Shown one piece after another: positions 25,928 to 34,916 of a stretch of 64,000 nucleotides of DNA. The notes under the pieces are model-generated. The model saw only the letters and a list, made by a program, of their open reading frames with translations, had not been told where the DNA came from and ran no database searches. Each line of letters opens with the position of its first letter. Within the stretch, counting starts at the first letter, position 1. Both the position numbers and the translations under genes were made by a program. This DNA comes from Hoeflea_A sp039025395 (GTDB lineage Bacteria; Pseudomonadota; Alphaproteobacteria; Rhizobiales; Rhizobiaceae). The stretch covers positions 1 to 64,000 of the forward strand of contig JBCCOK010000019.1 in NCBI GenBank assembly GCA_039025395.1. Direction: 5' to 3'.

Positions 25928-27279
25928 ACCCAGATATCGCTCGTGCAGTCGCCGCCTGGATAGCGGGTTTCATGACACCGTGACGGGCCATTCGGCTCAC
26001 TGCCGAAATCGACGACAAAACGGGGATCGATCTCCATGCCGCCGCTTTCGGTATCGCAATTGATCATGAGCATACATCCGCCATTGGTGCGAATTTCCGG
26101 ATAAAACTGATTGTCCCAGGTGCTGAAGAGAGACGTGGTCACGTAAAGCCGCTTACCGTCAAGCGAGAGCTGGATCATTTGCGGTCCACCGGTCACCTTG
26201 ACGCCGTTGACGTGCGGCGCCTTGCCGAGGAGGCCGCCCATCCAGACCTGTCCGGTCAGCTTCGGATTGTGCGGATCGGAAATGTCGTATTGACGGATGT
26301 CGCCGTGCAGCCAGTTGCAGAAATACAAAAAACGGTCATCCATGGACAGGAGAATGACCGAGATTACCCCCGGCACAGGGATTGGCCACTCCGGATGGGG
26401 CTCGTTTTCAACATCGATGACTTTTTCCCACTGCCATTCGCCGGCTTCGTCCTTCCACCAGTGAATTATGTTGGCCGAGAGGGCAGCGCCGACAAAGCCG
26501 TGCGAGGAATCGGGGTCGTGATGAAACCGCACCTCAAGCGGAATAAGGCCGTCCTCGCCGAGATAAAAGCTCTGCTTGGGTTGCCGCTTTTCGAAATCCC
26601 AGAAATGCAGCTCGCGGCCATACTTCAGATGGCCGACCTCTTCCAGGTCGAAACCCGGCATGAAGGTGTTGGGCGCGGCCCACTCGGAACTCACCATTAC
26701 GTTGTGACGCGGCTGATACCAGAAATCATAGCCGAACTTGATGTCGCCCATGGAGTTTTCCCAGCGCCCGACAATGTCGAAATCCTTGTTGAGATGCAGA
26801 TAGCCGCCCGGGGCATTTCCCTTTGCATCGCCGAGCATCGAAATAATGATCTCGGATCCAAGGCAGTGCACCGTGTGCGGCGCAGACAGATTGGTCTTCG
26901 CCTTGATCTCGGCGCCGTCAACCACCTTGTGCAGACTTGGACTGCGCGGATCGGTGCCGCAGTCGACGATGTGCAGGTTGGTTGAACGGACACCTGGAAC
27001 GATCAAAAATCTACGCTCCATGCTCGCGTCACCATGACAGGAAGAGCAGGCATTCCAGCCCATGTGATGAAGTTCATCACCGATACCTGGCATTTCAAGT
27101 CGGGAGATGACTTGAGAATAGGTCGGGCTTTCCGGATCCGCGTCGATGGTACACAAATACTCCGGCTTCTGAATGCCCGTACCCGTATAGATCGCGATGG
27201 TGTAGAGCACCTTTTCCCGCGGCGCTTTCATCGCCTCGGCTGGCGAGGCATAGCCTGGACCGCAACACGCTTGTGACAT
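25924..27279 (-). CDS. SBP56 / methanethiol oxidase-type selenium-binding protein
   Basis: A 451-residue member of the SELENBP1/SBP56 family, end to end similar to human SELENBP1. Landmarks are ACCGPGYASPAEAMKAPRE, the C78-x2-C81 motif NACSSCHGD, YDFWYQPRHNVMVSSEWAAP, FLYFCNWLHGDIRQYDISDP and the end YPGGDCTSDIWV. Family members oxidise methanethiol to formaldehyde, H2S and H2O2 (MtoX, SELENBP1), probably with copper. This copy has no export signal, unlike methylotroph MtoX, so it should be cytoplasmic. The ATG at 27279 with AGGGA upstream is preferred to a TTG 15 bases earlier. Its place inside a sugar operon suggests that methanethiol is released from the substrate (inference). Confidence 0.9.
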   Translation of the reverse strand: MSQACCGPGYASPAEAMKAPREKVLYTIAIYTGTGIQKPEYLCTIDADPESPTYSQVISRLEMPGIGDELHHMGWNACSSCHGDASMERRFLIVPGVRSTNLHIVDCGTDPRSPSLHKVVDGAEIKAKTNLSAPHTVHCLGSEIIISMLGDAKGNAPGGYLHLNKDFDIVGRWENSMGDIKFGYDFWYQPRHNVMVSSEWAAPNTFMPGFDLEEVGHLKYGRELHFWDFEKRQPKQSFYLGEDGLIPLEVRFHHDPDSSHGFVGAALSANIIHWWKDEAGEWQWEKVIDVENEPHPEWPIPVPGVISVILLSMDDRFLYFCNWLHGDIRQYDISDPHNPKLTGQVWMGGLLGKAPHVNGVKVTGGPQMIQLSLDGKRLYVTTSLFSTWDNQFYPEIRTNGGCMLMINCDTESGGMEIDPRFVVDFGSEPNGPSRCHETRYPGGDCTSDIWV

Positions 27280-27302
27280 CTGTTCTTCCCTCAATCCAAA
27301 AT

Positions 27303-29339
27303 CTATCTCAATTCCGCCGCCGTATTGCCACCGTCGACGGTCAGTACATGTCCGGTCGTCCGTTCAGAAAGTGCCAGAGCAACAAACGCCTCGCCGACGT
27401 GGCGCGCCTCCACTTCTCTTTTCAGTAGATTGCCACCCATATAATCGGCTTCGCTGACCCCGCGGGCCGCGGAGCGCTCCTTGATGAAATCATCGGTCAA
27501 CAGGCCCGAGCGAATGCGATCGGCATTGATGCCATTGACGCGAATTCCATTGCTGCCAAGTTCCAACGCCAGTTGTCGCATAAGGAACATGGTCGCGGCC
27601 TTGGGCATGCCGTAGGCTCCCATGTTCTTGCCCGGGTTGATGGCCTGTTTCGAGATGTTGAACAGTATCTGGCCCGGGCGACCCTGACGCAGCATCAGGG
27701 CTGCGGCGGCGCTTGCGAAGTTCTTGTGCGCGAAGAAATTCAGCTCGAATGCCTTGCGGAAAGCCGCGTCATCAAGGTCCAGCATTGCGCCACCGGTCGC
27801 CGAGCCTGCATTTGAAACCAGAATATCAAGGCCACCAAAGGTTGCAACGGCGTGGTCCATGGCTGCTTGCGCCGCGCCGTCGTCTGTGATGTCGCATGCG
27901 AAGGTCCTGTGCCACTTTCCCAGTTCGGCGACGGCAGTCTCCAGCCGCCCCGCATCCAGATCGACAAGGATGCAGTTGGCGCCAAGGCTGGCGAAAGCCT
28001 TGGCTGTTGCAAGGCCAATGGCGCCGGCGCCACCAGTGACCATGACCACACGCCCCTCCAAGACCTGTTTGGTCAGACGGTCCAGCTTGGCGCGTTCTAC
28101 CGGCCAATACTCGCATTCAAACTGGTCTTCCTCGCAAATCGGATAAAAACCCCCGGCGTCCTCGCCCGAAATCCGGACCGCCATGTTCTGTTCGGCAAGA
28201 TCGGCAGCGATGGCGGCTGAGCGGGCATTGTTTCCGATGCCGACGATACCGACATCTTCGATCCAGGCATGTTTCGGATCGGGGCTCACCATGGCTGCGA
28301 CGGTTTCAAGCCGGGATGCATTGCGCTCGTAATAGGCTTGGTATTCGGCCTCAAAGGCCTCAACGGCGCCAGCGATCGCGTCCGGCCCGGCCGACCAGAC
28401 CTTCCGTGAAAGCACAAGCGGCCGACCTTTTATGTGGAGGACATGGTCGGGCGAGCAAACGCCGCGCTGCGCAAGCGCCCCGATGTCCGACCGGGACCAG
28501 ATAGCCTGCGAATTCGGGCCGCTGCGCCTATCGAATACGGGCATCGGTGTATCGGGATCGCCGCGCTGTGCCGCAATGATACCCCGCAACAGCGGCAGAA
28601 CGGAAAGCGCCTCTGCTGACGTTGCGCCCGCAGCAATTGTGGTCTTTTTCAAGCCGAGGAAAGCGGCCGCCTTATTCGAATGATCGACGACCCGTCGATA
28701 GCTCTCCTCGGCAGTATCGCCAAAGGCAACGTGACCATGATTGAGAAGCAAAAGGCCTTCCACATCCGGGTTTTCGTCGAAAACCTCCGCTGCCTTCTTG
28801 TCCAGTGCAAAGCCTGGCATCAGGTATGGAACGACTCCGACACGGTCGCCAAAGATATCGTGGCAGACGTCCCGTGCGTTCGGCAGGTTGGCCAGCACCA
28901 GGAAGGGCGTTGCGTGGGTGTGATCGACGTAGGAATGAGGCAAAAACGCGTGCAATAGCGTTTCGATCGACGGATTCGGCGAATCCCCGTCGAGCAATGC
29001 ACCACGCTGAGCACTTATCATTTCCTTATCCGAAAGGCCGTCAAGCTGCCGCTGTTTCAAGAGCGGATCCAGCCAGACACCTGGCATACCCTCCGCCTCA
29101 ACAGCGCCCAGGTCCCACCCCGACCCTTTGATGTGAAGGACAGTCCTTTCCTCACCGTAAAGATCGCGGCGCTTGAGCTTCACCGATGTATTGCCGCCAC
29201 CGTGCATGACCAGATCGGGATCCTGGCCGATCAATTGCGATGTGTAGAGGCGCTCGGCAAGCTCCTGGTCCGCCGGATCGTTGCCGGCTTGCCGGCGCCA
29301 GCGTTCTGCCGTTTCCTTGTCGTAGCGATACTCAATCAT
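27303..29339 (-). CDS. bifunctional class II aldolase / short-chain dehydrogenase
   Basis: A 678-residue fusion. Residues about 1-380 form a class II aldolase domain (MHGGGNTSVKL, PNPSIETLLHAFLPH, YVDHTHATP, LLLNHGHVAFGD with metal histidines). Residues about 420-678 form an SDR domain with the NAD loop TGGAGAIGLATAK, NAG motif LVSNAGSATGG and catalytic Y-x3-K in YGMPKAA. The layout is that of RhaD-type rhamnulose-1-phosphate aldolase/lactaldehyde dehydrogenase proteins of rhizobia. Cleavage of a ketose-1-phosphate to DHAP plus an aldehyde, then oxidation of the aldehyde, is the expected role. It overlaps the next aldolase gene by eight bases. The physiological sugar is unknown. Confidence 0.9.
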   Translation of the reverse strand: MIEYRYDKETAERWRRQAGNDPADQELAERLYTSQLIGQDPDLVMHGGGNTSVKLKRRDLYGEERTVLHIKGSGWDLGAVEAEGMPGVWLDPLLKQRQLDGLSDKEMISAQRGALLDGDSPNPSIETLLHAFLPHSYVDHTHATPFLVLANLPNARDVCHDIFGDRVGVVPYLMPGFALDKKAAEVFDENPDVEGLLLLNHGHVAFGDTAEESYRRVVDHSNKAAAFLGLKKTTIAAGATSAEALSVLPLLRGIIAAQRGDPDTPMPVFDRRSGPNSQAIWSRSDIGALAQRGVCSPDHVLHIKGRPLVLSRKVWSAGPDAIAGAVEAFEAEYQAYYERNASRLETVAAMVSPDPKHAWIEDVGIVGIGNNARSAAIAADLAEQNMAVRISGEDAGGFYPICEEDQFECEYWPVERAKLDRLTKQVLEGRVVMVTGGAGAIGLATAKAFASLGANCILVDLDAGRLETAVAELGKWHRTFACDITDDGAAQAAMDHAVATFGGLDILVSNAGSATGGAMLDLDDAAFRKAFELNFFAHKNFASAAAALMLRQGRPGQILFNISKQAINPGKNMGAYGMPKAATMFLMRQLALELGSNGIRVNGINADRIRSGLLTDDFIKERSAARGVSEADYMGGNLLKREVEARHVGEAFVALALSERTTGHVLTVDGGNTAAELR

Positions 29340-30072
29340 CGTGTTTCGCCGGTTCTAAAACGTTTGTCATTGCAGGCGGGGTCGCGTTGGAATAGCGCCG
29401 GTCGGCAGCGAGGGCGATCTCTTGTTTCCGATAAGCCGGCGACGCCTTGACTTCCTGCGCGGTCAAAAGCACCGGGCCGCCTATCGACAAGGCAATGCAA
29501 TACTGTCGCGCCAGCGTTTCCAACTGAACTGCCGACGCAAAAGCGGCTTCCAGCGTTTCGCCCAGAGCGATCATGCCGTGATTGGCAAGCAGGCAGGCCA
29601 TGCGTCCATCCAGCGCCGCCACTGCCGCATCCGACAGGTCCTGGCTGCCATTGACCGCATATTCCGCGCAACGCACATCCTCGCCGCCGAAACCCGCAAT
29701 CAAGTAATGACAGGCCGGAATCGTTCTCCTTGCCATGGAGAGAGCCGTTGCAAAGGGCGAATGCAGGTGGACCACGGCATTGGCATCGGACCGCGCGGCC
29801 ATGATGTCTCGGTGAAAACGCCACTCGGATGACGGCCGGTATTCACCGCTCCAAACTCCATCGGAAATGGCAAGCGGCACAATCATCTCCGCCCGAAGAC
29901 GCTCATAAGGTATTGAGGAGGGTGTGATTAAGATACGATCGCCGTGACGTGCGCTGACATTGCCGGACATGCCCTGATTGTACCCGGCTGCATTCATTTC
30001 GACGCATCCATCGACAATGGCCTGCCGCAGCTCAAGTTCGTCATTTGATGACATGTTGGCTCGTCCGGTCAT
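29332..30072 (-). CDS. class II aldolase/adducin family protein
   Basis: A 246-residue class II aldolase related to fuculose-1-phosphate aldolase (FucA/AraD). It has MNAAGYNQGMSGNVSAR for phosphate binding, the catalytic Glu and His in PSSEWRFHRDI, the zinc pair AVVHLHSPFAT and the third ligand region LLANHGMIALG. It would cleave or epimerise a ketose phosphate. Together with the fused aldolase it gives the operon two class II enzymes, perhaps for two steps or two stereoisomers. The ATG at 30072 is used; an in-frame ATG at 30054 is equally possible. It lies six bases after the dehydrogenase gene. Confidence 0.88.
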   Translation of the reverse strand: MTGRANMSSNDELELRQAIVDGCVEMNAAGYNQGMSGNVSARHGDRILITPSSIPYERLRAEMIVPLAISDGVWSGEYRPSSEWRFHRDIMAARSDANAVVHLHSPFATALSMARRTIPACHYLIAGFGGEDVRCAEYAVNGSQDLSDAAVAALDGRMACLLANHGMIALGETLEAAFASAVQLETLARQYCIALSIGGPVLLTAQEVKASPAYRKQEIALAADRRYSNATPPAMTNVLEPAKHDD

Positions 30073-30078
30073 GGTGCC

Positions 30079-31116
30079 TTAGTTCGGATTGATGGGGGGC
30101 TCGCCGGCGATAAAGCGCCGTACCTCTTCGGCAGCCTGCTCCGCGGCAAAGGTGACGGTGCGAACCGAAGCACCGGCGATATGCGGCGTCAGTGTGACGT
30201 TCGGCAGCTTCAAAAGCGGCCAATTCGGCGGAACCGGCTCGACAGCAAAGGTCTCAAGCATGGCGCCACCCAGATGCCCCGACTGAAGGGCGTCGTAAAG
30301 TGCTTCGTAGTCGACAAGCGGACCGCGCGCGGTATTGATGAAGATCGCGCCCTTTTTCATAGCGGCAAACTTGTCCCTGTCGATCATGCCCTGCGTTTCC
30401 TCGGTGACCCGGGGATGCATGGTCACCACATCGGAATTGGCGAGAAGATCGGCTAGAGAAACGTGCATCACGCCGTCATTTCGATCGTCTTGCGACAATT
30501 GCACGTAAGGGTCATTGACCAGCACCTTTGTGCCGAAAGCACGCAGCAAACGAACGACCTTTGTGCCGATATTGCCGTAACCAATCACCCCGACGGTCAT
30601 TTCATTGAGCTCTTTGCCCGTGCGGTCGGCGCGGTACAGGTCGCCACGCCAGTCGCCGGCGCGCAGCGATTCGTGCCCTTCCCGAATAAGCCTCGTTTCG
30701 GCAAGGATCGCGCCGATCGTGAACTCGGCCACCGCGGTTGCGTTTCTACCGGGTGTGTTCACGACCAGAATGCCGTTATCGCGTGATGCCGGCATGTCAA
30801 TGGAGACGGGGCCGCCCCGCGACACGGCAACCAGCTTCAGGTTGGGCATTTGTTCCATCATCTTGCGCGACAGCGGCGCCAGGTGGGTCACAAGAATGTC
30901 CGCGTTTCCGACAAAGCCCAACACTTCCTCTGCGGTGCCGAAATACTCCTTCAGACCGTCCAGCCCGGCCACCGCATAGCCATGCTCCATCGGCACATCG
31001 GGCCAGGGCTGCTGCATGGTCCGGATCGTGTGGCTGTTGCCGCAAGCCCCCGCGATCTTCTCGGCGAAAACCTCCGGTAGCATGAAGAGATCGCCAATGA
31101 TTGCTATTTCGGCCAT
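30079..31116 (-). CDS. D-isomer-specific 2-hydroxyacid dehydrogenase
   Basis: A 345-residue NAD(P)-dependent dehydrogenase of the SerA/GyaR superfamily. The nucleotide loop is VGVIGYGNIGTKV, the substrate-side Arg is in INTARGPLVDY, the Glu in MLETFAVEPVP and the catalytic His in LTPHIAGAS. The substrate-domain start (EIAIIGDLFMLPEVF) is not that of a known enzyme. It could oxidise or reduce a hydroxy acid made from the sugar. It lies two bases after the broken regulator gene and six before the aldolase gene. Confidence 0.9.
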   Translation of the reverse strand: MAEIAIIGDLFMLPEVFAEKIAGACGNSHTIRTMQQPWPDVPMEHGYAVAGLDGLKEYFGTAEEVLGFVGNADILVTHLAPLSRKMMEQMPNLKLVAVSRGGPVSIDMPASRDNGILVVNTPGRNATAVAEFTIGAILAETRLIREGHESLRAGDWRGDLYRADRTGKELNEMTVGVIGYGNIGTKVVRLLRAFGTKVLVNDPYVQLSQDDRNDGVMHVSLADLLANSDVVTMHPRVTEETQGMIDRDKFAAMKKGAIFINTARGPLVDYEALYDALQSGHLGGAMLETFAVEPVPPNWPLLKLPNVTLTPHIAGASVRTVTFAAEQAAEEVRRFIAGEPPINPN

Positions 31117-31118
31117 GG

Positions 31119-32129
31119 TTACGGATCCTGAACTTCCAGCAGCGCCCTCGCCGTCTGCTCGTCGGTTACGAGATGCGATACGTAGCCGCCTTTGAGCGTT
31201 GCGCTTATGGCTTCAAATTTCGCTGGGCCGCCGGCAACCAGCAGCCCGTTTGCCCGTTCCTTCAGATCGGAAAGATCAATTCCGATCATGCGATCGTCCA
31301 TCGGACCTCTGATATGCGCACCGGAGCAGTCGATGAAGCGGCCGCAGAGAACGCCGACAGCGCCCTATGCACGATACCAGTCGAATTCTTCATCTGTGGT
31401 AATGGCTGACTGAACGATCGGCGTGTCGGAATCGCAATTGCCAACGGAAAAAATCGACCGGTCTATAGTTTTCAGCCGCTCTAGCTGTTCCATTATGACC
31501 GGCTCCTTACGCAGGGATGCGGCCAGTTTGGACGAGGTAAGGATTGCCGGTGCATGGAGGGTGTGACACTCGGCGCCCAGTCGTGACGCCAGGCTTATGG
31601 CGCAACCCTCCGCGGTCGATACGAGTGGCGTCGTCATGGAGCCGATCATCTGGCAGACCGTCAGATTATCGATGATGCCGTAAGGTGCTTCGTTGGCGAG
31701 ATGATAGATCGTTTCGCCCCAGGCAATGCCAACCATTTCGCCAGGCTGCAAAATATCATGCAGGGCCATAGCGCCGACCTGTGCGACGTGGCGGTTGATC
31801 TGCGCCTTGTAAACTATTTCGGCTGGATCGCCCCCAGCCGTAAAACTAGCGATATAGACATCCGCAAGGTTGAATCTGGCTCGCAGTTTTCTCGAGGTGT
31901 TTGATACTGCAAAGGACGCACCGTTGATGCGAATGTCGACTATCTTCTGTTCGCGTGCGAGGCGCAGATAGTTGATCACCGTCGGGCGCGACACGCCGAG
32001 GCGCATCGCGATTTCGTTCTGGGTCAGGCCCTCTTTGTAGTAAAGGACTGCAGTGTTTGCCAAGATACTGTCTTGGTGAAGTGCTCGCTGGACGTGGCTC
32101 CTTTTTGCCGGTTCAACCATGATCGTCAT
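31119..32129 (-). pseudogene. SorC/LsrR-family regulator interrupted by an in-frame amber codon
   Basis: A SorC-family sugar-responsive regulator. The N-terminal helix-turn-helix is TQNEIAMRLGVSRPTVINY, and the effector domain follows (GEMVGIAWGETIYHLA, QMIGSMTTP, HAPAILTSS). The reading frame hits TAG at 31365-31367 (codon 255, after WYRA) and then continues in the same frame for 81 codons that complete the fold: GAVGVLCGRFIDCSGAHIRG, later GLLVAGGPAKFEAI. A CAG-to-TAG change would explain it. As read, the product lacks its C-terminal quarter, so it is a nonsense allele, a readthrough product or a sequencing error. The start ATG at 32129 overlaps the PfkB gene; ATG 32120 is an alternative. 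It would control the divergent sugar operons. Confidence 0.87.
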
Positions 32130-33081
32130 CCCGTATGGAGGCGGTTCTGATGAATTCCAGCGTTGATTCCAGATCAACCACACCGGCGTCCGAACCGAGC
32201 CCTGTTGCAACCAGACCCGAGACTGCAGTGCCGAGCCGGCAAGCGTCTTCGAGTTCGTAACCCATGCTGAGTCCGGCAATGAAACCGCCGCAATAGGCGT
32301 CGCCACAGCCGGTTGTGTCAGAGACATCAACCTCGAACGCAGGCAGGCGCCAATTGCTATCGGTCGTGCTGATGAAAGATCCCCTGGCGCCCCATTTGAA
32401 GATGCAAGTACCGGCGCCCATGCCGTGGAAAAAAGCCGCAGCATCGGCCGGATCGGATTTGCCGCAGATGAACAACGCTTCCTCCATCGAGGGCATGAAG
32501 TAGTCGACATAAGGCATCAGGTCGTTCAATTGACCGAGTGTCTCGCCGGTCGGACCAATCAGGTCCATGGTCACCGTCAACCCACGCTGCTTGGCGTGGG
32601 CCAGCAATCTGGCGCTTTGCCCCCTATCCATTTTTGCGAGGAATCCGGTTCCGCCATGATGCAGGAAGCGGGCGTCGCAAACGCTGTCAAACTCGGATTC
32701 ATCCAGCCACCATTCATCAGAGGCACCACGGCAATGCAACGCCGGCCGCTCGCCGTTTGGCCGGATCGGAAGAATGGTTGCCGAGGTCGCCATGGCATCT
32801 GTCCGCTGCAGCAGCGAACAGTCGATGCCCATGGCGCGATAACGGTCTTCGATGAAATCGCCTTTTTCGTCTAGCCCTAGGCAGGCCGATGTGGCGCAGG
32901 ATATGCCGAGCTTGGCGGCATTCATGACCGCACCTGAGGCTGTGCCTGCGGGGTTCATGCGGATCTCCTCGACAAAGGCGATGCCGCCGCCATCGGGAAT
33001 GGCAGGAACCGGACGGCCGGCAATATCGAGAATGGTCAGTCCGGCAAAAACGGCATCAAAGCGCGTCGCGACGTCTGTCAT
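32113..33081 (-). CDS. PfkB-family sugar kinase
   Basis: A 322-residue ribokinase-like kinase. The N-terminal half has the GGxxxN-like NPAGTASGAVMNAAKLG substrate region; the C-terminal active site is DVSDTTGCGDAYCGGFIAG with the catalytic Asp, and a late NAD/ATP helix. It phosphorylates a sugar or sugar derivative. The start ATG at 33081 overlaps the FGGY kinase stop (ATGA), and the 3' end overlaps the regulator start by up to 17 bases. A second PfkB kinase at 39.8 kb shares its overall layout, so the two may be paralogues acting on related intermediates. Confidence 0.9.
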   Translation of the reverse strand: MTDVATRFDAVFAGLTILDIAGRPVPAIPDGGGIAFVEEIRMNPAGTASGAVMNAAKLGISCATSACLGLDEKGDFIEDRYRAMGIDCSLLQRTDAMATSATILPIRPNGERPALHCRGASDEWWLDESEFDSVCDARFLHHGGTGFLAKMDRGQSARLLAHAKQRGLTVTMDLIGPTGETLGQLNDLMPYVDYFMPSMEEALFICGKSDPADAAAFFHGMGAGTCIFKWGARGSFISTTDSNWRLPAFEVDVSDTTGCGDAYCGGFIAGLSMGYELEDACRLGTAVSGLVATGLGSDAGVVDLESTLEFIRTASIRDDDHG

Positions 33082-34598
33082 GGTTGCTCCCCCAGGATGG
33101 TCTGCCTTGCTTTCCACAAGGCCTCTGAGGCAGCCACGTTGTGCTCATAGAGCTCGAAATGCCGGTTGTAGACCGCTACCAGATCGCCGTCAGGCTTGTG
33201 ATAGCGTAACGCTTCATTGCGCACTGGTAGCCGGTCGATGTCCATCTTGCCGCCGGAACAGGCGCCGAGCATGGCCGCGCCCCAAATGCCATGGTCGCTC
33301 ACATCGCTTGCGACGATAGTGGTGTTCATGACGCTGGCTATGATGTCGCACCACAGGTCATTTCGAGCCCCGCCACCGGTCACGAAGATCTGGCCCGGTT
33401 TTGCCGCGCCAGTCGCCTCGAAACATTGGCGAAGACTCATTGCGGTGCCTTCCATTACTGCGCGGGCGAGATCGGCCTTGTTGGTGCCATTCGTAATGCC
33501 TAGAAATGACGCCGTTGCATGCGGCGCCACGATCGGCGCCCGTTCCCCTGACAGAAACGGCAGGAAAGTGACACCGTTTGCCCCGGCAGGCGCCTGCGAT
33601 GCTGCACCGTTGAGGCGCAAAGTGGTGTCAGCGGCCTCCGCGCTGCCAGGACCCGTGCCGTCAAGCGACGTGAACCAGTCAAGCGCCGATGCTCCGCTCA
33701 ACGGCGCCAGCACCTTGACCCATCTTTCTGCGTAGGGATGCGAAATCATCGCACCCGGCTGCGGACCGCTGAAGGGCTCCGCTTCGACGACAACTCCGAC
33801 CACTGCGGTTGTGCCCAGTATCAGGAACATGTCACCGGCCTGAGCAAGTCCCATACCGGCGATCATCGCCGCGACGTCGATGCAGCCCGTGGCGACCGGT
33901 GTGCCGACTTTCAAGCCGGTTGCTTGCGATGCGGGGGCTTCAACTGTGCCATTCGGTTCTTTCGCCCAGGCCGGATTAACGCATTTTTCCTGCAGGTCTT
34001 CGACGCCGAGCAGCGCAAAAGCCTCACTTGCATAGCGACGGGTTTCAAGATCGAGGAAAGGGATGGTCGCGTCGGTATAGTCGGTGGTCAGTTGACCGGT
34101 AAGCTTGAAGTTGATCCAGTCCTTGCAATTGATCGCGTACTTCGCCCGCGCCGCGTTTTCCGGCTCATGGTCCTTCAGCCAGCGGTAGGCGGCAGCGGAT
34201 GTTCCGGGCCAGATCGATGTTCGACTGTGTCGGGCCAGCCGATCCGAGGTCCCATCCGCAATCCAGGCGGTTACATAAGCCAGAGCCCTCTGATCGTTCC
34301 ACAGGATTGCGTCGCGTACCGGCCTGTGCTCCTCATCAAGCAGCCATAAGCCATCACCCTGTGCGCAAACGCCAACCGTTCCGACATTGTCGGGTCCAAC
34401 TTCATAACAAACGGGTCTAATCGTCTCGGCTGCGGTCTGCCAGATAACATCCATCGATTGCGAAGACTGACCCGGAACGTCCCGGACAGGACTGCTGTCA
34501 CAGACCTGCATCGCTCTTTGGACGCCATGCGCGTCGTAAACGCCCGCCTTCACGGCAGTTGTCCCCACATCCAGTCCGAGATGCAGATCACCCGTCAT
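33078..34598 (-). CDS. FGGY-family carbohydrate kinase
   Basis: A 506-residue two-lobed kinase of the xylulokinase/erythritol kinase/LyxK branch. It begins HLGLDVGTTAVKAGVYDAHG (phosphate loop), has ILWNDQRALAYV, the catalytic Asp in GCIDVAAMIAGMG and the C-terminal ATP motif QIFVTGGGARNDLWCDII. It is the first gene of the minus-strand operon and faces the binding-protein gene across a 318-base control region. It likely phosphorylates the imported sugar or polyol; E. coli LsrK is also FGGY but I see no specific LsrK likeness. Confidence 0.9.
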   Translation of the reverse strand: MTGDLHLGLDVGTTAVKAGVYDAHGVQRAMQVCDSSPVRDVPGQSSQSMDVIWQTAAETIRPVCYEVGPDNVGTVGVCAQGDGLWLLDEEHRPVRDAILWNDQRALAYVTAWIADGTSDRLARHSRTSIWPGTSAAAYRWLKDHEPENAARAKYAINCKDWINFKLTGQLTTDYTDATIPFLDLETRRYASEAFALLGVEDLQEKCVNPAWAKEPNGTVEAPASQATGLKVGTPVATGCIDVAAMIAGMGLAQAGDMFLILGTTAVVGVVVEAEPFSGPQPGAMISHPYAERWVKVLAPLSGASALDWFTSLDGTGPGSAEAADTTLRLNGAASQAPAGANGVTFLPFLSGERAPIVAPHATASFLGITNGTNKADLARAVMEGTAMSLRQCFEATGAAKPGQIFVTGGGARNDLWCDIIASVMNTTIVASDVSDHGIWGAAMLGACSGGKMDIDRLPVRNEALRYHKPDGDLVAVYNRHFELYEHNVAASEALWKARQTILGEQP

Positions 34599-34626
34599 TC
34601 GTATGGCCGCACTATCGCTTCAGTCT

Positions 34627-34782
34627 TTGACATATGAACGTTCTTTTTCCAAATGTTAGCGTCTTTGGCAAGCAGATTGACCGGCAAAAAACCAGAACCG
34701 GCAACGGGCGAAGGTGTTTTCTTGTGCTATGAACCTATTGGTCTCTTGTTTGACTTATGACATTTCCTGTTACATAAGTTAA
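34627..34782. promoter_or_regulatory. divergent control region with three TTGAC-type half-sites
   Basis: The 318-base gap 34599-34916 between the kinase operon and the ABC operon has no gene. It carries TTGACATATG at 34627-34636, TTGACTTATG at 34750-34759 and the inverted partner CATAAGTTAA at 34773-34782. The last two form a 10-base inverted repeat with one mismatch and a 13-base spacer. These are plausible operators for the SorC regulator encoded in the operon. Confidence 0.5.
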
Positions 34783-34916
34783 GGCCGTCTTCAAACGGAA
34801 AACACAACGCGTCGTCCGATCCTGCTCCAGAGTTTGTGGTATCCGGACAGTGCAGGCCGAATGAAAACGTTGTTTTGAATGTGGCCGTCCTTCGGCTGCA
34901 ATGGGAGGTATTAGCA

